Positions 1 to 10,470 of a stretch of 64,000 nt of DNA are shown one piece after another. The notes beneath the pieces are model-generated. The model was not told the origin of the DNA. It saw only the letters and a list, made by a program, of their open reading frames with translations, and did not search any database. The stretch is taken from assembly GCA_024688365.1 (NCBI GenBank), contig JAILEG010000046.1, positions 31,618 through 95,617 of the forward strand, written 5' to 3'. This DNA comes from Prevotella sp. (lineage in GTDB: Bacteria; Bacteroidota; Bacteroidia; Bacteroidales; Bacteroidaceae). Every line of letters starts with the position of its first letter. Position 1 is the stretch's first letter. Both the position numbers and the translations under genes were made by a program.

Positions 1-540
1 AAGTATGGCAAATACCCCAACGTCATCTACGAGCTTTACAACGAGCCAGTCAACGACAGCTGGCATGACCTGAAGACTTACCACAAGACCATCATTGACG
101 AGATTCGCCGCCATGATCCTGACAACATCATCCTCTGCGGCTGCCCACACTGGGACCAGGACATTGACCAGGTAGCAGCCAACCCCATTGAGGGTGTGGA
201 GAACGTGATGTACACCGTCCATTTCTACGCAGCCACTCATAAGGACTACCTCCGCGAGAAGACCCAGGAAGCCATCAATAGCGGTCTGCCGGTATTCATC
301 AGCGAGTGCGCTGGCATGGAAGCATCAGGAGACGGCCCGCTGAACCCCACCGAATGGCAGAATTGGCTCGACCTCATCAACCGCAACCGCCTCAGCTATA
401 TATGCTGGTCGGTATCCGACAAGGACGAGACCTGCTCCATGCTTCTCCCACAAGCTGCCCCTGATGGCAAATGGAGAGCCGAGGTGATGAAAACGTGGGG
501 CAGAATGGTCAGGGAGACACTCCGCAAGACACGGAGATAG
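1..540 (+). CDS. GH5-family endoglucanase/glycanase, C-terminal part
   Basis: The reading frame is open from the first base, so the 5' end lies outside the window; 179 codons remain. The fragment carries both catalytic glutamates of clan GH-A family 5: the acid/base in ELYNEP (fragment residue 15) and the nucleophile in VFISECAG (about residue 102). A VHFY motif and a late YICWSVSDK strand also fit this fold. Family 5 enzymes hydrolyse beta-1,4-glucans or mannans with retention. The order of motifs and the short tail after the nucleophile suggest the catalytic domain ends the protein, with no C-terminal binding module. Substrate cannot be told from this part. Family is confident, specificity is not. 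Confidence 0.85.
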   Translation, partial: KYGKYPNVIYELYNEPVNDSWHDLKTYHKTIIDEIRRHDPDNIILCGCPHWDQDIDQVAANPIEGVENVMYTVHFYAATHKDYLREKTQEAINSGLPVFISECAGMEASGDGPLNPTEWQNWLDLINRNRLSYICWSVSDKDETCSMLLPQAAPDGKWRAEVMKTWGRMVRETLRKTRR

Positions 541-610
541 CCGGGGAACGACAGAATGCCCAGCCGTGGGCTCACCATGTAAAAACATCACTACTTTTCC
601 CTGATTTGAT

Positions 611-641
611 TTTGTCCTGTACAACTTGTTTTGTACCTTTG
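611..641 (+). promoter_or_regulatory. Bacteroidota-type promoter
   Basis: A TTTG at 611-614 and TACCTTTG at 634-641, 19 bp apart, match the -33/-7 pattern of the Bacteroidota housekeeping sigma factor. The predicted start is near 648, giving a leader of about 70 nt for the barrel gene at 720. Confidence 0.65.
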
Positions 642-691
642 CGCTTATATCATACAAAGGCAACGTAGGCTGAACGAAGCCCACACACAGG

Positions 692-826
692 CAAGACAAC
701 CTAAAAAAATCATATCACAATGAAGAAACTCCTCTATCTCGCAGCCCTGCTCCTCATGCCGTGGACTGCATCCGCACAGGACAACGGCAGTAAGATTACA
801 CTGACCCCACGCGTCGGCATGACCGT
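692..826 (+). repeat. Direct repeat, copy 1 (leader plus signal peptide)
   Basis: This 135-bp stretch recurs at 1459-1593 with about five differences. It spans about 28 nt of untranslated leader, the ribosome-binding region and the first 35 or so codons of the barrel gene. Beyond it the two genes diverge strongly. Confidence 0.85.
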
Positions 827-1406
827 TGCTGGATATTCCTATGCCCACAATCCCGATGAATATGATCCAAAGGTCAACATCACTTTCGGTGCAGATGCAG
901 AATACCGAATCAGCAGGCTCTTCGGACTTTCCGCAGGAGCTTACTATTATGCCGCAGGCGCAAAGGGCAACATTGAAGCCTTGGGCTCCTATATGCGTCA
1001 ACATCCTGGTGAATACATATCACCCGACAATTTACAGGAATTGAGGATAAACCAATATTACGTCAGTATCCCCATCATGCTACAGGCACACGTGTGGAAA
1101 GGACTGACCCTGAAGGCCGGCTTACAGTGGGATCACCTGGTGACAGCACGCTTCAAAGTCAAGATGAGAGCGAATGACAACGGAAACGTTCTGCATCTAC
1201 GGAAGTCATTTCCCATCAAGGATCTGTTCCATGACGACACAGCCACCGTACCCGTCGGCATCTCCTATAGCTATAAGAACCTTGAACTGGATGCACGCTA
1301 TCTCTTCGGCATAACGTCCCTCGGATCGTCCAGGGCCTTATATCCCGACAACGACATGCGCAATGAGGCGTTCATGCTGACCCTTGGGTGCAACTTCCGT
1401 CTCTGA
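720..1406 (+). CDS. Outer-membrane beta-barrel protein, copy 1
   Basis: A 228-residue secreted protein. Residues 1-20 form a clear signal peptide ending ASAQ. The rest is alternating hydrophobic and polar strands with Tyr/Arg-rich positions, a glycine-rich FGLSAGAYYYAAGAKG strand and a final aromatic-ending strand (LTLGCNFRL), as in the PorT/outer-membrane barrel domain 2 families of Bacteroidota. Its neighbour at 1487 is a paralogue; the strongest shared segments are the N-terminus, AHVWKGLT, QWDHLV and SYSYKN. These small barrels are usually of unknown function. The start follows a purine-poor AT leader typical of the phylum. Confidence 0.8.
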   Translation: MKKLLYLAALLLMPWTASAQDNGSKITLTPRVGMTVAGYSYAHNPDEYDPKVNITFGADAEYRISRLFGLSAGAYYYAAGAKGNIEALGSYMRQHPGEYISPDNLQELRINQYYVSIPIMLQAHVWKGLTLKAGLQWDHLVTARFKVKMRANDNGNVLHLRKSFPIKDLFHDDTATVPVGISYSYKNLELDARYLFGITSLGSSRALYPDNDMRNEAFMLTLGCNFRL

Positions 1407-1458
1407 GACAACAGGCAACACCATTGGGAACAAAGAAGAGACATCCATATAACACTGA

Positions 1459-1593
1459 CAAGACAACCTAAAAAAATCATATCACAATGAAGAAACTCAT
1501 TTATCTCGCAGCCCTGCTCCTCATGCCGTGGACTGCATCCGCACAGGAGAAAAGCAGTAAGATTACACTGACCCCACGCGTCGGCATGACCGT
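1459..1593 (+). repeat. Direct repeat, copy 2 (leader plus signal peptide)
   Basis: Second copy of the 135-bp segment at 692-826, again covering leader and the first 35 or so codons. No TAnnTTTG box was seen in the 80 bp upstream, so this gene is probably read through from the promoter at 634. Confidence 0.85.
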
Positions 1594-2254
1594 CTCCGAC
1601 TTCGCATGCAGCCTGGTTCACGAGCTGTACACCCCCAAGACAGGCTTCACAGTCGGTGTCGATGCCGAATACCGCATCAGCAAGCTCTTCGGAGTGTCAG
1701 CCGGGGTGTTCTACAATATGCAGGGAGCAAAGGAACACGCAGCCTTGTATATTCCCCTCCTACCCCCTTCCGGCAATCCCGATATTATCTACACCTCTCC
1801 TTCAGACTTTCCATCTATGACAAGCGTCATTGGCAAGGGCGCACACATAGATTTCGACCGTAACGGCTACGACTATTACTATATGTATGAGCCTAAAGTC
1901 GAACTCCATTACCTCAGCATCCCCATCCTTGCCCAGGCCCACGTGTGGAAAGGGCTAACCGTGAAGCTCGGAGTGCAGTGGGACCATTTGGTAAGCGCAC
2001 GCGCGAAGGGGCAAAAGGAGTCCAAACTGGACGGTACAATCTCCTACGGCACCTTTGACATGGGCATCAAGAGCCAGTTTCACAATGACGCACTCGCCAT
2101 ACCTGTGGGAGTCGCCTACAGCTACAAAAACATTGAGCTGGATGCCCGTTACCTATGGGGCATCACAAAGATTGCTGCCAATGCAGACAACGATGACAAG
2201 GACGTGATGAACAGCACCTTCGCCATCACCTTGGGCTACAACTTCCATCTCTGA
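1487..2254 (+). CDS. Outer-membrane beta-barrel protein, copy 2
   Basis: A 255-residue paralogue of the preceding gene with the same signal peptide, ending ASAQ. It is longer because of an insertion around residues 85-135, rich in Tyr and Pro, that would sit in an extracellular loop or turn. Shared strands include DAEYRIS, LFGVSAG, AHVWKGLT, QWDHLVSARAK and YSYKNIELDARYL. The last strand ends in an aromatic-containing LGYNFHL. The gap from the first copy is 80 bp, so the two are probably co-transcribed. Function unknown; paralogues with diverging loops fit surface-exposed variation. Confidence 0.8.
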   Translation: MKKLIYLAALLLMPWTASAQEKSSKITLTPRVGMTVSDFACSLVHELYTPKTGFTVGVDAEYRISKLFGVSAGVFYNMQGAKEHAALYIPLLPPSGNPDIIYTSPSDFPSMTSVIGKGAHIDFDRNGYDYYYMYEPKVELHYLSIPILAQAHVWKGLTVKLGVQWDHLVSARAKGQKESKLDGTISYGTFDMGIKSQFHNDALAIPVGVAYSYKNIELDARYLWGITKIAANADNDDKDVMNSTFAITLGYNFHL

Positions 2255-2357
2255 GAACCTCCCTCACCAGCAGCCACCGATGTACCGCCAGGCAGACCCA
2301 TCCCCATCCTCAGCCCTCTCTCCTGCCCCCTCTGCCACAAGCAGGGAGGCGGGAGAA

Positions 2358-2981
2358 ATGAGCCTGACTGACCGCTTCAACAAGTACAATGCCCTCATCT
2401 TTGACGGCAGACTGCCCATACCTAAGCTGAAGTGGTCACGTGCCAGAACCCGGCTGGGACAGATGGCATGCAGGAGGAAGAGCAGCTGGGGACGGACGAG
2501 ATACTATGACTTCACCATCTCCGTCTCAACCTACTACAACCTCACGCAGGATCAGATTGACGACGTGCTTATCCACGAGATGATCCACTATTCCATCGCC
2601 TATACGGGACTGAAAGACACCTCAGCCCACGGCACCGTCTTCCAGGGAATGATGGACAGCATCAACCGCCGCTTCGGCAGGCACATCACCATATCCGCCC
2701 GCACCCGCAACATGGAGCCACGTCAGGCACAGCCCCCCAAGGACTACCTCGTCCTGGCCCTGGAGATGAGGGACGGAAGCCATTACCTGTCATCGGTCAG
2801 CCCATCGGCAGCCGGGAAGCTGGCCCTCATGCTCACCCGTGTGCGTGAGGTAGCCTCCTACGGCTGGTACCGGACGCAGGACGAATACTTCCGCAACATG
2901 CCCCGTGTCCGCTCCCTGCGTGGCCGTCGTGTCTCACCCGAGGTCTATCGGACCATGACCGGGAAGATGAGACGATGCTAA
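2358..2981 (+). CDS. SprT-like zinc metalloprotein
   Basis: SprT-like domain protein of 207 residues from this start. The HExxH zinc motif is seen as HEMIH, followed by an AHG that supplies a plausible third ligand (SAHGTVFQ). The N-terminal LTDRFNKYNALIFDGRLP is the usual opening of this family. An in-frame ATG at 2280 would add 26 residues rich in Ser, Pro and Ala with no family resemblance. The 2358 ATG has a purine-rich GGGAGGCGGGAGAA just upstream, so I prefer it. SprT-like domains occur in DNA-protein crosslink proteases, but the role of the bacterial stand-alone form is unclear. The C-terminal half is basic. Confidence 0.75.
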   Translation: MSLTDRFNKYNALIFDGRLPIPKLKWSRARTRLGQMACRRKSSWGRTRYYDFTISVSTYYNLTQDQIDDVLIHEMIHYSIAYTGLKDTSAHGTVFQGMMDSINRRFGRHITISARTRNMEPRQAQPPKDYLVLALEMRDGSHYLSSVSPSAAGKLALMLTRVREVASYGWYRTQDEYFRNMPRVRSLRGRRVSPEVYRTMTGKMRRC

Positions 2982-3000
2982 AAAATCCTTTACATTATAC

Positions 3001-3132
3001 AAGTCCAATATACCTTTCCCCAAAAAGGTATATACGTTTTACCGAAAAGGTATATACATTTTCACCAAAAAGTATATACGTTTTGCCCAAAAGGTATATA
3101 CCTTTTTCCCGAAAGGTATAATCGTTCTCCAA
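3001..3132. repeat. 22-bp-period palindromic array A (six units)
   Basis: Six consecutive units start at 3001, 3023, 3045, 3067, 3089 and 3111, an exact 22-bp step. The core is AAAAGGTATATACNTTTT. The unit at 3089 is a perfect 18-bp palindrome (AAAAGGTATATACCTTTT); the others are imperfect versions. The array lies between two convergent genes, close to the stop of the SprT-like gene. No protein coding is evident in it. Confidence 0.85.
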
Positions 3133-3419
3133 AAAAGACTGCATGATTCTGTATAACACTGATAATCAGTCAGTTTACACAAAACACACTTTTTCCACCA
3201 CAGAAGTCTCCTCCCTGCGCGCAACAGAGCTGAAATATATTACACTCAGCAACTTCTCCCTGACGCTTTTCCAGTTCCCGTCCACTGCCCATCAGCCAGC
3301 ATCCTGCATCAGAATCATCCGAAACCGATTACGAAAACCGATGCGGACGGAATGTTTCTTTAGTCCATGACGAGAAATCCCTTGCGACGTGTACACAACT
3401 TCCCGTTTATCTTCATAGC
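3133..3419. other. Intergenic remainder between convergent genes
   Basis: No gene, promoter box or strong hairpin was seen here. It carries the 3' flanks of two converging transcription units. Confidence 0.5.
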
Positions 3420-3965
3420 TTATAAATCCTCCCCGTTGGCTTCATTAAACACATTATCGTAATAAATAGAGATGCTGTATTCCCCGAGCCTTCTATTGAT
3501 ACAGAACCACACCTGTCTTTTCATGAGGTTACCATCATCTGGCAATTGTGCATAGCAAGCTTGAAATTCCTTGTTATTCACCGTCATCTCATAGCTTATA
3601 TCTTTGCTGTCCGGCAGCTCATCAACATAAACTTCCTTATATCTCGGATTGTTAGCAAACTGACGGCAAAGCGTGTTATATCTAATCTTAATCTGCGCCT
3701 CGTCACGAGTGGACTTGTCTGCCACAGCTATCCGACGCACCTTATTGTTATCTGTTACAACATACACTTCGACATTTTCCCCATTGAACTCTCCTTCCAA
3801 ACATTTAAACAGATTGTTATACACAAAGCCCTTGCCTTTTAGCTTTTGAATCATCGAAGCCTTGCTCCCATCAACAGGGATGCCTAAGAACTTTGTAACA
3901 TCCTTCTGCGCGTATAAGGCGACAGACAACATCAAGAACAGTGCAACTGATAAAATCTTTCTCAT
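3420..3965 (-). CDS. Small secreted protein of unknown function
   Basis: 181 residues with a signal peptide (residues 1-20, ending LYAQ). The mature part opens VTKFLGIPVDGSKASMIQKLKGKGF, a pattern seen in several small Bacteroidales periplasmic proteins that start with a short helical module followed by beta strands. Strands such as VEVYVVTDNNKVRRIAV and YSISIYYDN suggest an alpha/beta fold. I do not recognise a named family. It stands alone: the structured RNA at 4024-4196 ends in a terminator just upstream, and its own promoter is not obvious. Codon use matches the neighbours less well and the gene is richer in A and T. Confidence 0.7.
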   Translation of the reverse strand: MRKILSVALFLMLSVALYAQKDVTKFLGIPVDGSKASMIQKLKGKGFVYNNLFKCLEGEFNGENVEVYVVTDNNKVRRIAVADKSTRDEAQIKIRYNTLCRQFANNPRYKEVYVDELPDSKDISYEMTVNNKEFQACYAQLPDDGNLMKRQVWFCINRRLGEYSISIYYDNVFNEANGEDL

Positions 3966-4023
3966 AATCTACGATATTTAAGTTTTTAATTAAATCCAGA
4001 CTAAAATAATAGCATTGCTACAC

Positions 4024-4196
4024 AACAAAAAGGCGCAGACTTTCACCATACGCCTCACGGTTCACCACAAACCACAACTGTATATGGGAAAACCTGCACC
4101 TGTATGGTGCAAGTCCCAATAACAGTTGTTTGCTCCGTTCCCGTGTGGTGATTATGAGGCTATTGAGCAAATAAATCCTGTGTCCCCCGAAGAGAC
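4024..4196 (-). ncRNA. Structured small RNA, 6S-like architecture (candidate)
   Basis: No ORF fills this stretch, yet it has a full transcription unit on the minus strand: a textbook promoter at 4203-4233 and a terminal hairpin AGGCG...CGCCT followed by a T run at 4030-4026. Read 5'-3', the RNA begins with a hairpin GUGUCUC-UUCG-GGGGACAC, has a large middle region where GCCTCA can pair with TGAGGC and CACCACA with TGTGGTG, and a long apical hairpin (AACTGT/ACAGTT, TGGGA/TCCCA, TGCACC/GGTGCA). A long interrupted stem with an open middle resembles 6S RNA, and the Bacteroidales-1 motif is another candidate name. TTTGCTC can also pair with GAGCAAA, so two folds compete. The class is inference; the RNA gene itself is well supported. 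Confidence 0.68.
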
Positions 4197-4202
4197 ACGA
4201 TG

Positions 4203-4233
4203 CAAAGATAGTGCTTTTTATCGGGATTTCAAA
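4203..4233 (-). promoter_or_regulatory. Promoter of the small RNA
   Basis: On the minus strand TTTG (4233-4230) and TATCTTTG (4210-4203) are 19 bp apart. The predicted start is near 4196. No coding region follows within 230 nt, which is why an RNA gene is inferred. Confidence 0.7.
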
Positions 4234-4332
4234 TGTATGGGGGGATAATTTGTGAAAATCAACAACTACTTACTTGTAATTATGAGCGAGGAGAGACTTT
4301 ACTGCGTGGTCACAGTAGGCTTACCATACGAT

Positions 4333-4369
4333 TACAGGGACTTTGCAACTCAGTTGCAAAATCCCTGTA
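4333..4369. other. Strong interrupted palindrome downstream of the beta-galactosidase
   Basis: TACAGGGA (4333-4340) pairs with TCCCTGTA (4362-4369), and inside it TTGCAAC (4343-4349) pairs with GTTGCAA (4353-4359), leaving a 3-nt loop and a 2x2 internal loop. There is no T run on either side, so it may end the beta-galactosidase mRNA by stabilising its 3' end or may be a protein site. Confidence 0.55.
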
Positions 4370-4403
4370 CATTCCTGCGACAAGCAAAATGGATAGGATC
4401 TAC

Positions 4404-7676
<3,273 letters not shown>

Positions 7677-7690
7677 TCATGAAAAAGGTG

Positions 7691-7698
7691 TATATTTG
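7691..7698 (+). promoter_or_regulatory. SusC/SusD promoter -7 box
   Basis: TATATTTG fits the Bacteroidota -7 box. The longest ORF begins at the TTG inside this box, which rules that start out and points to the ATG at 7735. Confidence 0.6.
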
Positions 7699-7734
7699 CT
7701 GAATCTAAGAACGTATAACTCTATTATTGCCGCC

Positions 7735-10440
7735 ATGACTGAACGATACTCCATAATGCGCCTGGCAGCCTGTTGCCTGTTGGCAGCAGGCATAGGCACC
7801 ACGGTGAGGGCACAGCACCTGCCCCTGATTCCCCTCAATGACACCATTCCCGTCATCGGCTCCATGAGCAAGGTGGGCGAGAAACAGATGAACAAAGGAC
7901 TTGTCAATTCAGCACTCGAAGCCCTATCGGGACAGGCGGCAGGTGTCAACGTGGCATCGAACGGGCAGGACAGGATGGCCATGCTCAACAGCGTGCGTGT
8001 GCGCGGCACCACATCGCTCACCGGAGGCAATGACCCGCTCGTCATCATCGATGGTGTGTCGGCCGACCTGGCCACGCTCTCCACCATCTTCCCAGCCGAC
8101 ATAGAGAGCTTCACCATTCTCAAGAATGCCGCAGAGACATCGAAGTACGGCTCACGCGGTGCCTCGGGTGTCATCGAGGTGAGGACAAAGCGGGGCAACG
8201 GGGGCACGTTCCACATCTCCTATGACGGCACATTCGGCTTCGAGACCGTCTACAAACGGCTCCAGATGCTGCATGCAGCAGAATACATCAGTGCGGCGCA
8301 CGCCTTGGGCATGGACTGTAACGACAAGGGCTTTGACACTGATTTCCAGAAGGAGATGGTACGCACAGGGCTGGTACACAACCACCACGTGGCATTCAGC
8401 GGCGGGACAGAGAAGTCGAACTATCGTGCCTCTCTCGCCTTCATGCAGGGCCAGACGGTCATCCGGACTAAGGACTACAGCAGCTTCATCTCCAAGCTCG
8501 ACATCTCGCAGTTTGCCTTTGACGGGAAACTCAAGATTGACTTCGGTGTCTTCGGCTCCTCGCAGAAGGACAACAACATCTTCGATCCGCAGGCTCTCTT
8601 CTACTCAGCCGCCGCCATGAACCCCACCTTTCCCTATCACAGGCTCAACGGCAGCTGGGTGAAGAACGGGAATGCCTCGCAGATAAACCCGCCTGAAGCC
8701 CTGCTGAACGAGCGGAACGACACGAAGAACCTGAACTTCAACACTCATCTGCAGCTCTCCCTGCAGCTCCCATACGGCTTACGCCTCTCAGCCCTGGGCT
8801 CCTATTCGTACACATCCACAGAGAACGGCAGGTTTGCCCCCACATGGGTATGGGCGCAGGGACTGGCCTACCGGGGAGAACACAAGGCTGAGGAAATGCT
8901 CGCCAACGTCTCGCTCGACTGGCAGCACCACTGGGGTATCCACCAGCTGGATGCCACCCTGCTGGCCGAATACCAGAAGGGCCGCCGCACCGCCTTCTGG
9001 ACAGAGGTGAAAGGACTTACCAACAATGACTTCACCTACCACAACCTCGGCGCTGCCTCAGTCCGCCCCTACGGCGGAACGGGCAGCAGCTATGCCGATC
9101 CGTCCCTCGGCTCCTTCATGGGGACAATCACCTATACCCTGCTCGACCGCTACACGCTGAACCTCACCACCCGTGCTGACGGCTCGTCAATGGTGGGAGA
9201 GGACCACACATGGGGCTTCTTCCCCTCCGTATCAGCCACATGGGATCTCAAGAAGGAGCGTTTCCTGCGGGACGTGCGCCCCATCAGCCTGCTCAAGCTG
9301 CGGACCGGCTACGGGCGGACGGGTAATCTGGGAGCCGTCAGTGCCTATCTGACGCGCAAGCAGATAGTGCCCATAGGTCTGGTTTCCTATGATGGCAGCC
9401 CCACCATCACGATGGGAACACTGCGCAACAGCAACCCTGACCTGCGCTGGGAGACCCGCAGCACGTTCAACATCGGTACTGACCTTGGCCTCCTCAACAA
9501 CCGCCTGCTGCTCACGGCCGAGTATTACTATTCCAAGACCACTGACATGCTCTACGAATATGACGTTCCCGTACCGTCATTTGCCTTCGACAAGCTGCTG
9601 GCAAACATCGGATCGATGTCAAACAGCGGGTTTGAGCTGGGACTCGGCATCGTCCCCATTGCCAAGAAGGACATGGAGCTGAACATCAACGTCAACGTAT
9701 CGTGGCAGAAGAACAGGCTGCTCTCGCTCAGCGGCAACTATAATGGGCGGGAGATGACCGCGTCAGCCATCACCCCGATGGGACGGCTGACGGGCGCAGG
9801 ATTCCACGGTGGCAACAGCAACATCCTCTACCAGATTGTCGGACAGCCCCTGGGTGTCTTCTATCTGCCCCACTGCAAGGGTATCATTGACAATGGGCAT
9901 GGCCACAACAAGTATGACATTGCCGACCTTGACGGCAACGGGACCATAGACCTCAGCGACCACGGCGACCGGTACATTGCCGGACAGGCGACACCGAAGA
10001 TGACGCTGGGCTCAAACATCAGCTTCCGCTACAAGGATTTCGACGTCTCACTGCAGATGAACGGAGCCTTCGGACACAAGATCTACAACGGTACGGCCCT
10101 GTCATATCTGAACATGTCGAGCTTCCCTGACTATAATGTGCTGCGGGAAGCCCCCACACGCAACATCGTTGACCAGAACGTGACCGACTATTGGCTGGAA
10201 CGGGGCGACTACCTGAATCTCGACTATCTCACCATAGGATGGAACGTACCCATCAGAAGCAGGTACGTCAGCGGCTTGCGCCTGTCAGTCAGTGTCAACA
10301 ACCTCGCCACCATCACCAGCTACAGCGGGCTGACACCAATGGTCAACAGCTATATCGTTGACAGCACGCTGGGCATTGACGACAAGCGCACCTACCCTCC
10401 TTACCGCACTTACTCCCTTGGGGTAAGCATCCAGTTCTGA
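7735..10440 (+). CDS. SusC/RagA-type TonB-dependent transporter, short form
   Basis: 901 residues. Signal peptide MTERYSIMRLAACCLLAAG...RAQ, then directly a plug domain (about 40-155) with the SusC signatures ALSGQAAGVNV, VRVRGTTSL, NDPLVIIDG and YGSRGASGVIEVRTKRG, then the 22-strand barrel to a terminal GVSIQF. Unlike most SusC proteins it has no carboxypeptidase-regulatory-like domain in front of the plug. It imports oligosaccharides with its SusD partner, powered by TonB. The SusD-like gene follows after 30 bp, and the beta-galactosidase is divergent. A late insertion DIADLDGNGTIDLSDHGDRY resembles a calcium-binding loop common in SusC barrels. Confidence 0.9.
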   Translation: MTERYSIMRLAACCLLAAGIGTTVRAQHLPLIPLNDTIPVIGSMSKVGEKQMNKGLVNSALEALSGQAAGVNVASNGQDRMAMLNSVRVRGTTSLTGGNDPLVIIDGVSADLATLSTIFPADIESFTILKNAAETSKYGSRGASGVIEVRTKRGNGGTFHISYDGTFGFETVYKRLQMLHAAEYISAAHALGMDCNDKGFDTDFQKEMVRTGLVHNHHVAFSGGTEKSNYRASLAFMQGQTVIRTKDYSSFISKLDISQFAFDGKLKIDFGVFGSSQKDNNIFDPQALFYSAAAMNPTFPYHRLNGSWVKNGNASQINPPEALLNERNDTKNLNFNTHLQLSLQLPYGLRLSALGSYSYTSTENGRFAPTWVWAQGLAYRGEHKAEEMLANVSLDWQHHWGIHQLDATLLAEYQKGRRTAFWTEVKGLTNNDFTYHNLGAASVRPYGGTGSSYADPSLGSFMGTITYTLLDRYTLNLTTRADGSSMVGEDHTWGFFPSVSATWDLKKERFLRDVRPISLLKLRTGYGRTGNLGAVSAYLTRKQIVPIGLVSYDGSPTITMGTLRNSNPDLRWETRSTFNIGTDLGLLNNRLLLTAEYYYSKTTDMLYEYDVPVPSFAFDKLLANIGSMSNSGFELGLGIVPIAKKDMELNINVNVSWQKNRLLSLSGNYNGREMTASAITPMGRLTGAGFHGGNSNILYQIVGQPLGVFYLPHCKGIIDNGHGHNKYDIADLDGNGTIDLSDHGDRYIAGQATPKMTLGSNISFRYKDFDVSLQMNGAFGHKIYNGTALSYLNMSSFPDYNVLREAPTRNIVDQNVTDYWLERGDYLNLDYLTIGWNVPIRSRYVSGLRLSVSVNNLATITSYSGLTPMVNSYIVDSTLGIDDKRTYPPYRTYSLGVSIQF

Positions 10441-10470
10441 CCTTCATTTCTTCCTAAATCCCATCGCCCT

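Noticed and set aside
3001..3132. CRISPR array
   Set aside because: The 22-bp units are contiguous with no unique spacers, and no cas gene is present; the same holds for the other arrays.
7696..7734. TTG start of the SusC-like gene
   Set aside because: The TTG is inside the -7 box TATATTTG, so it cannot be in the mRNA.
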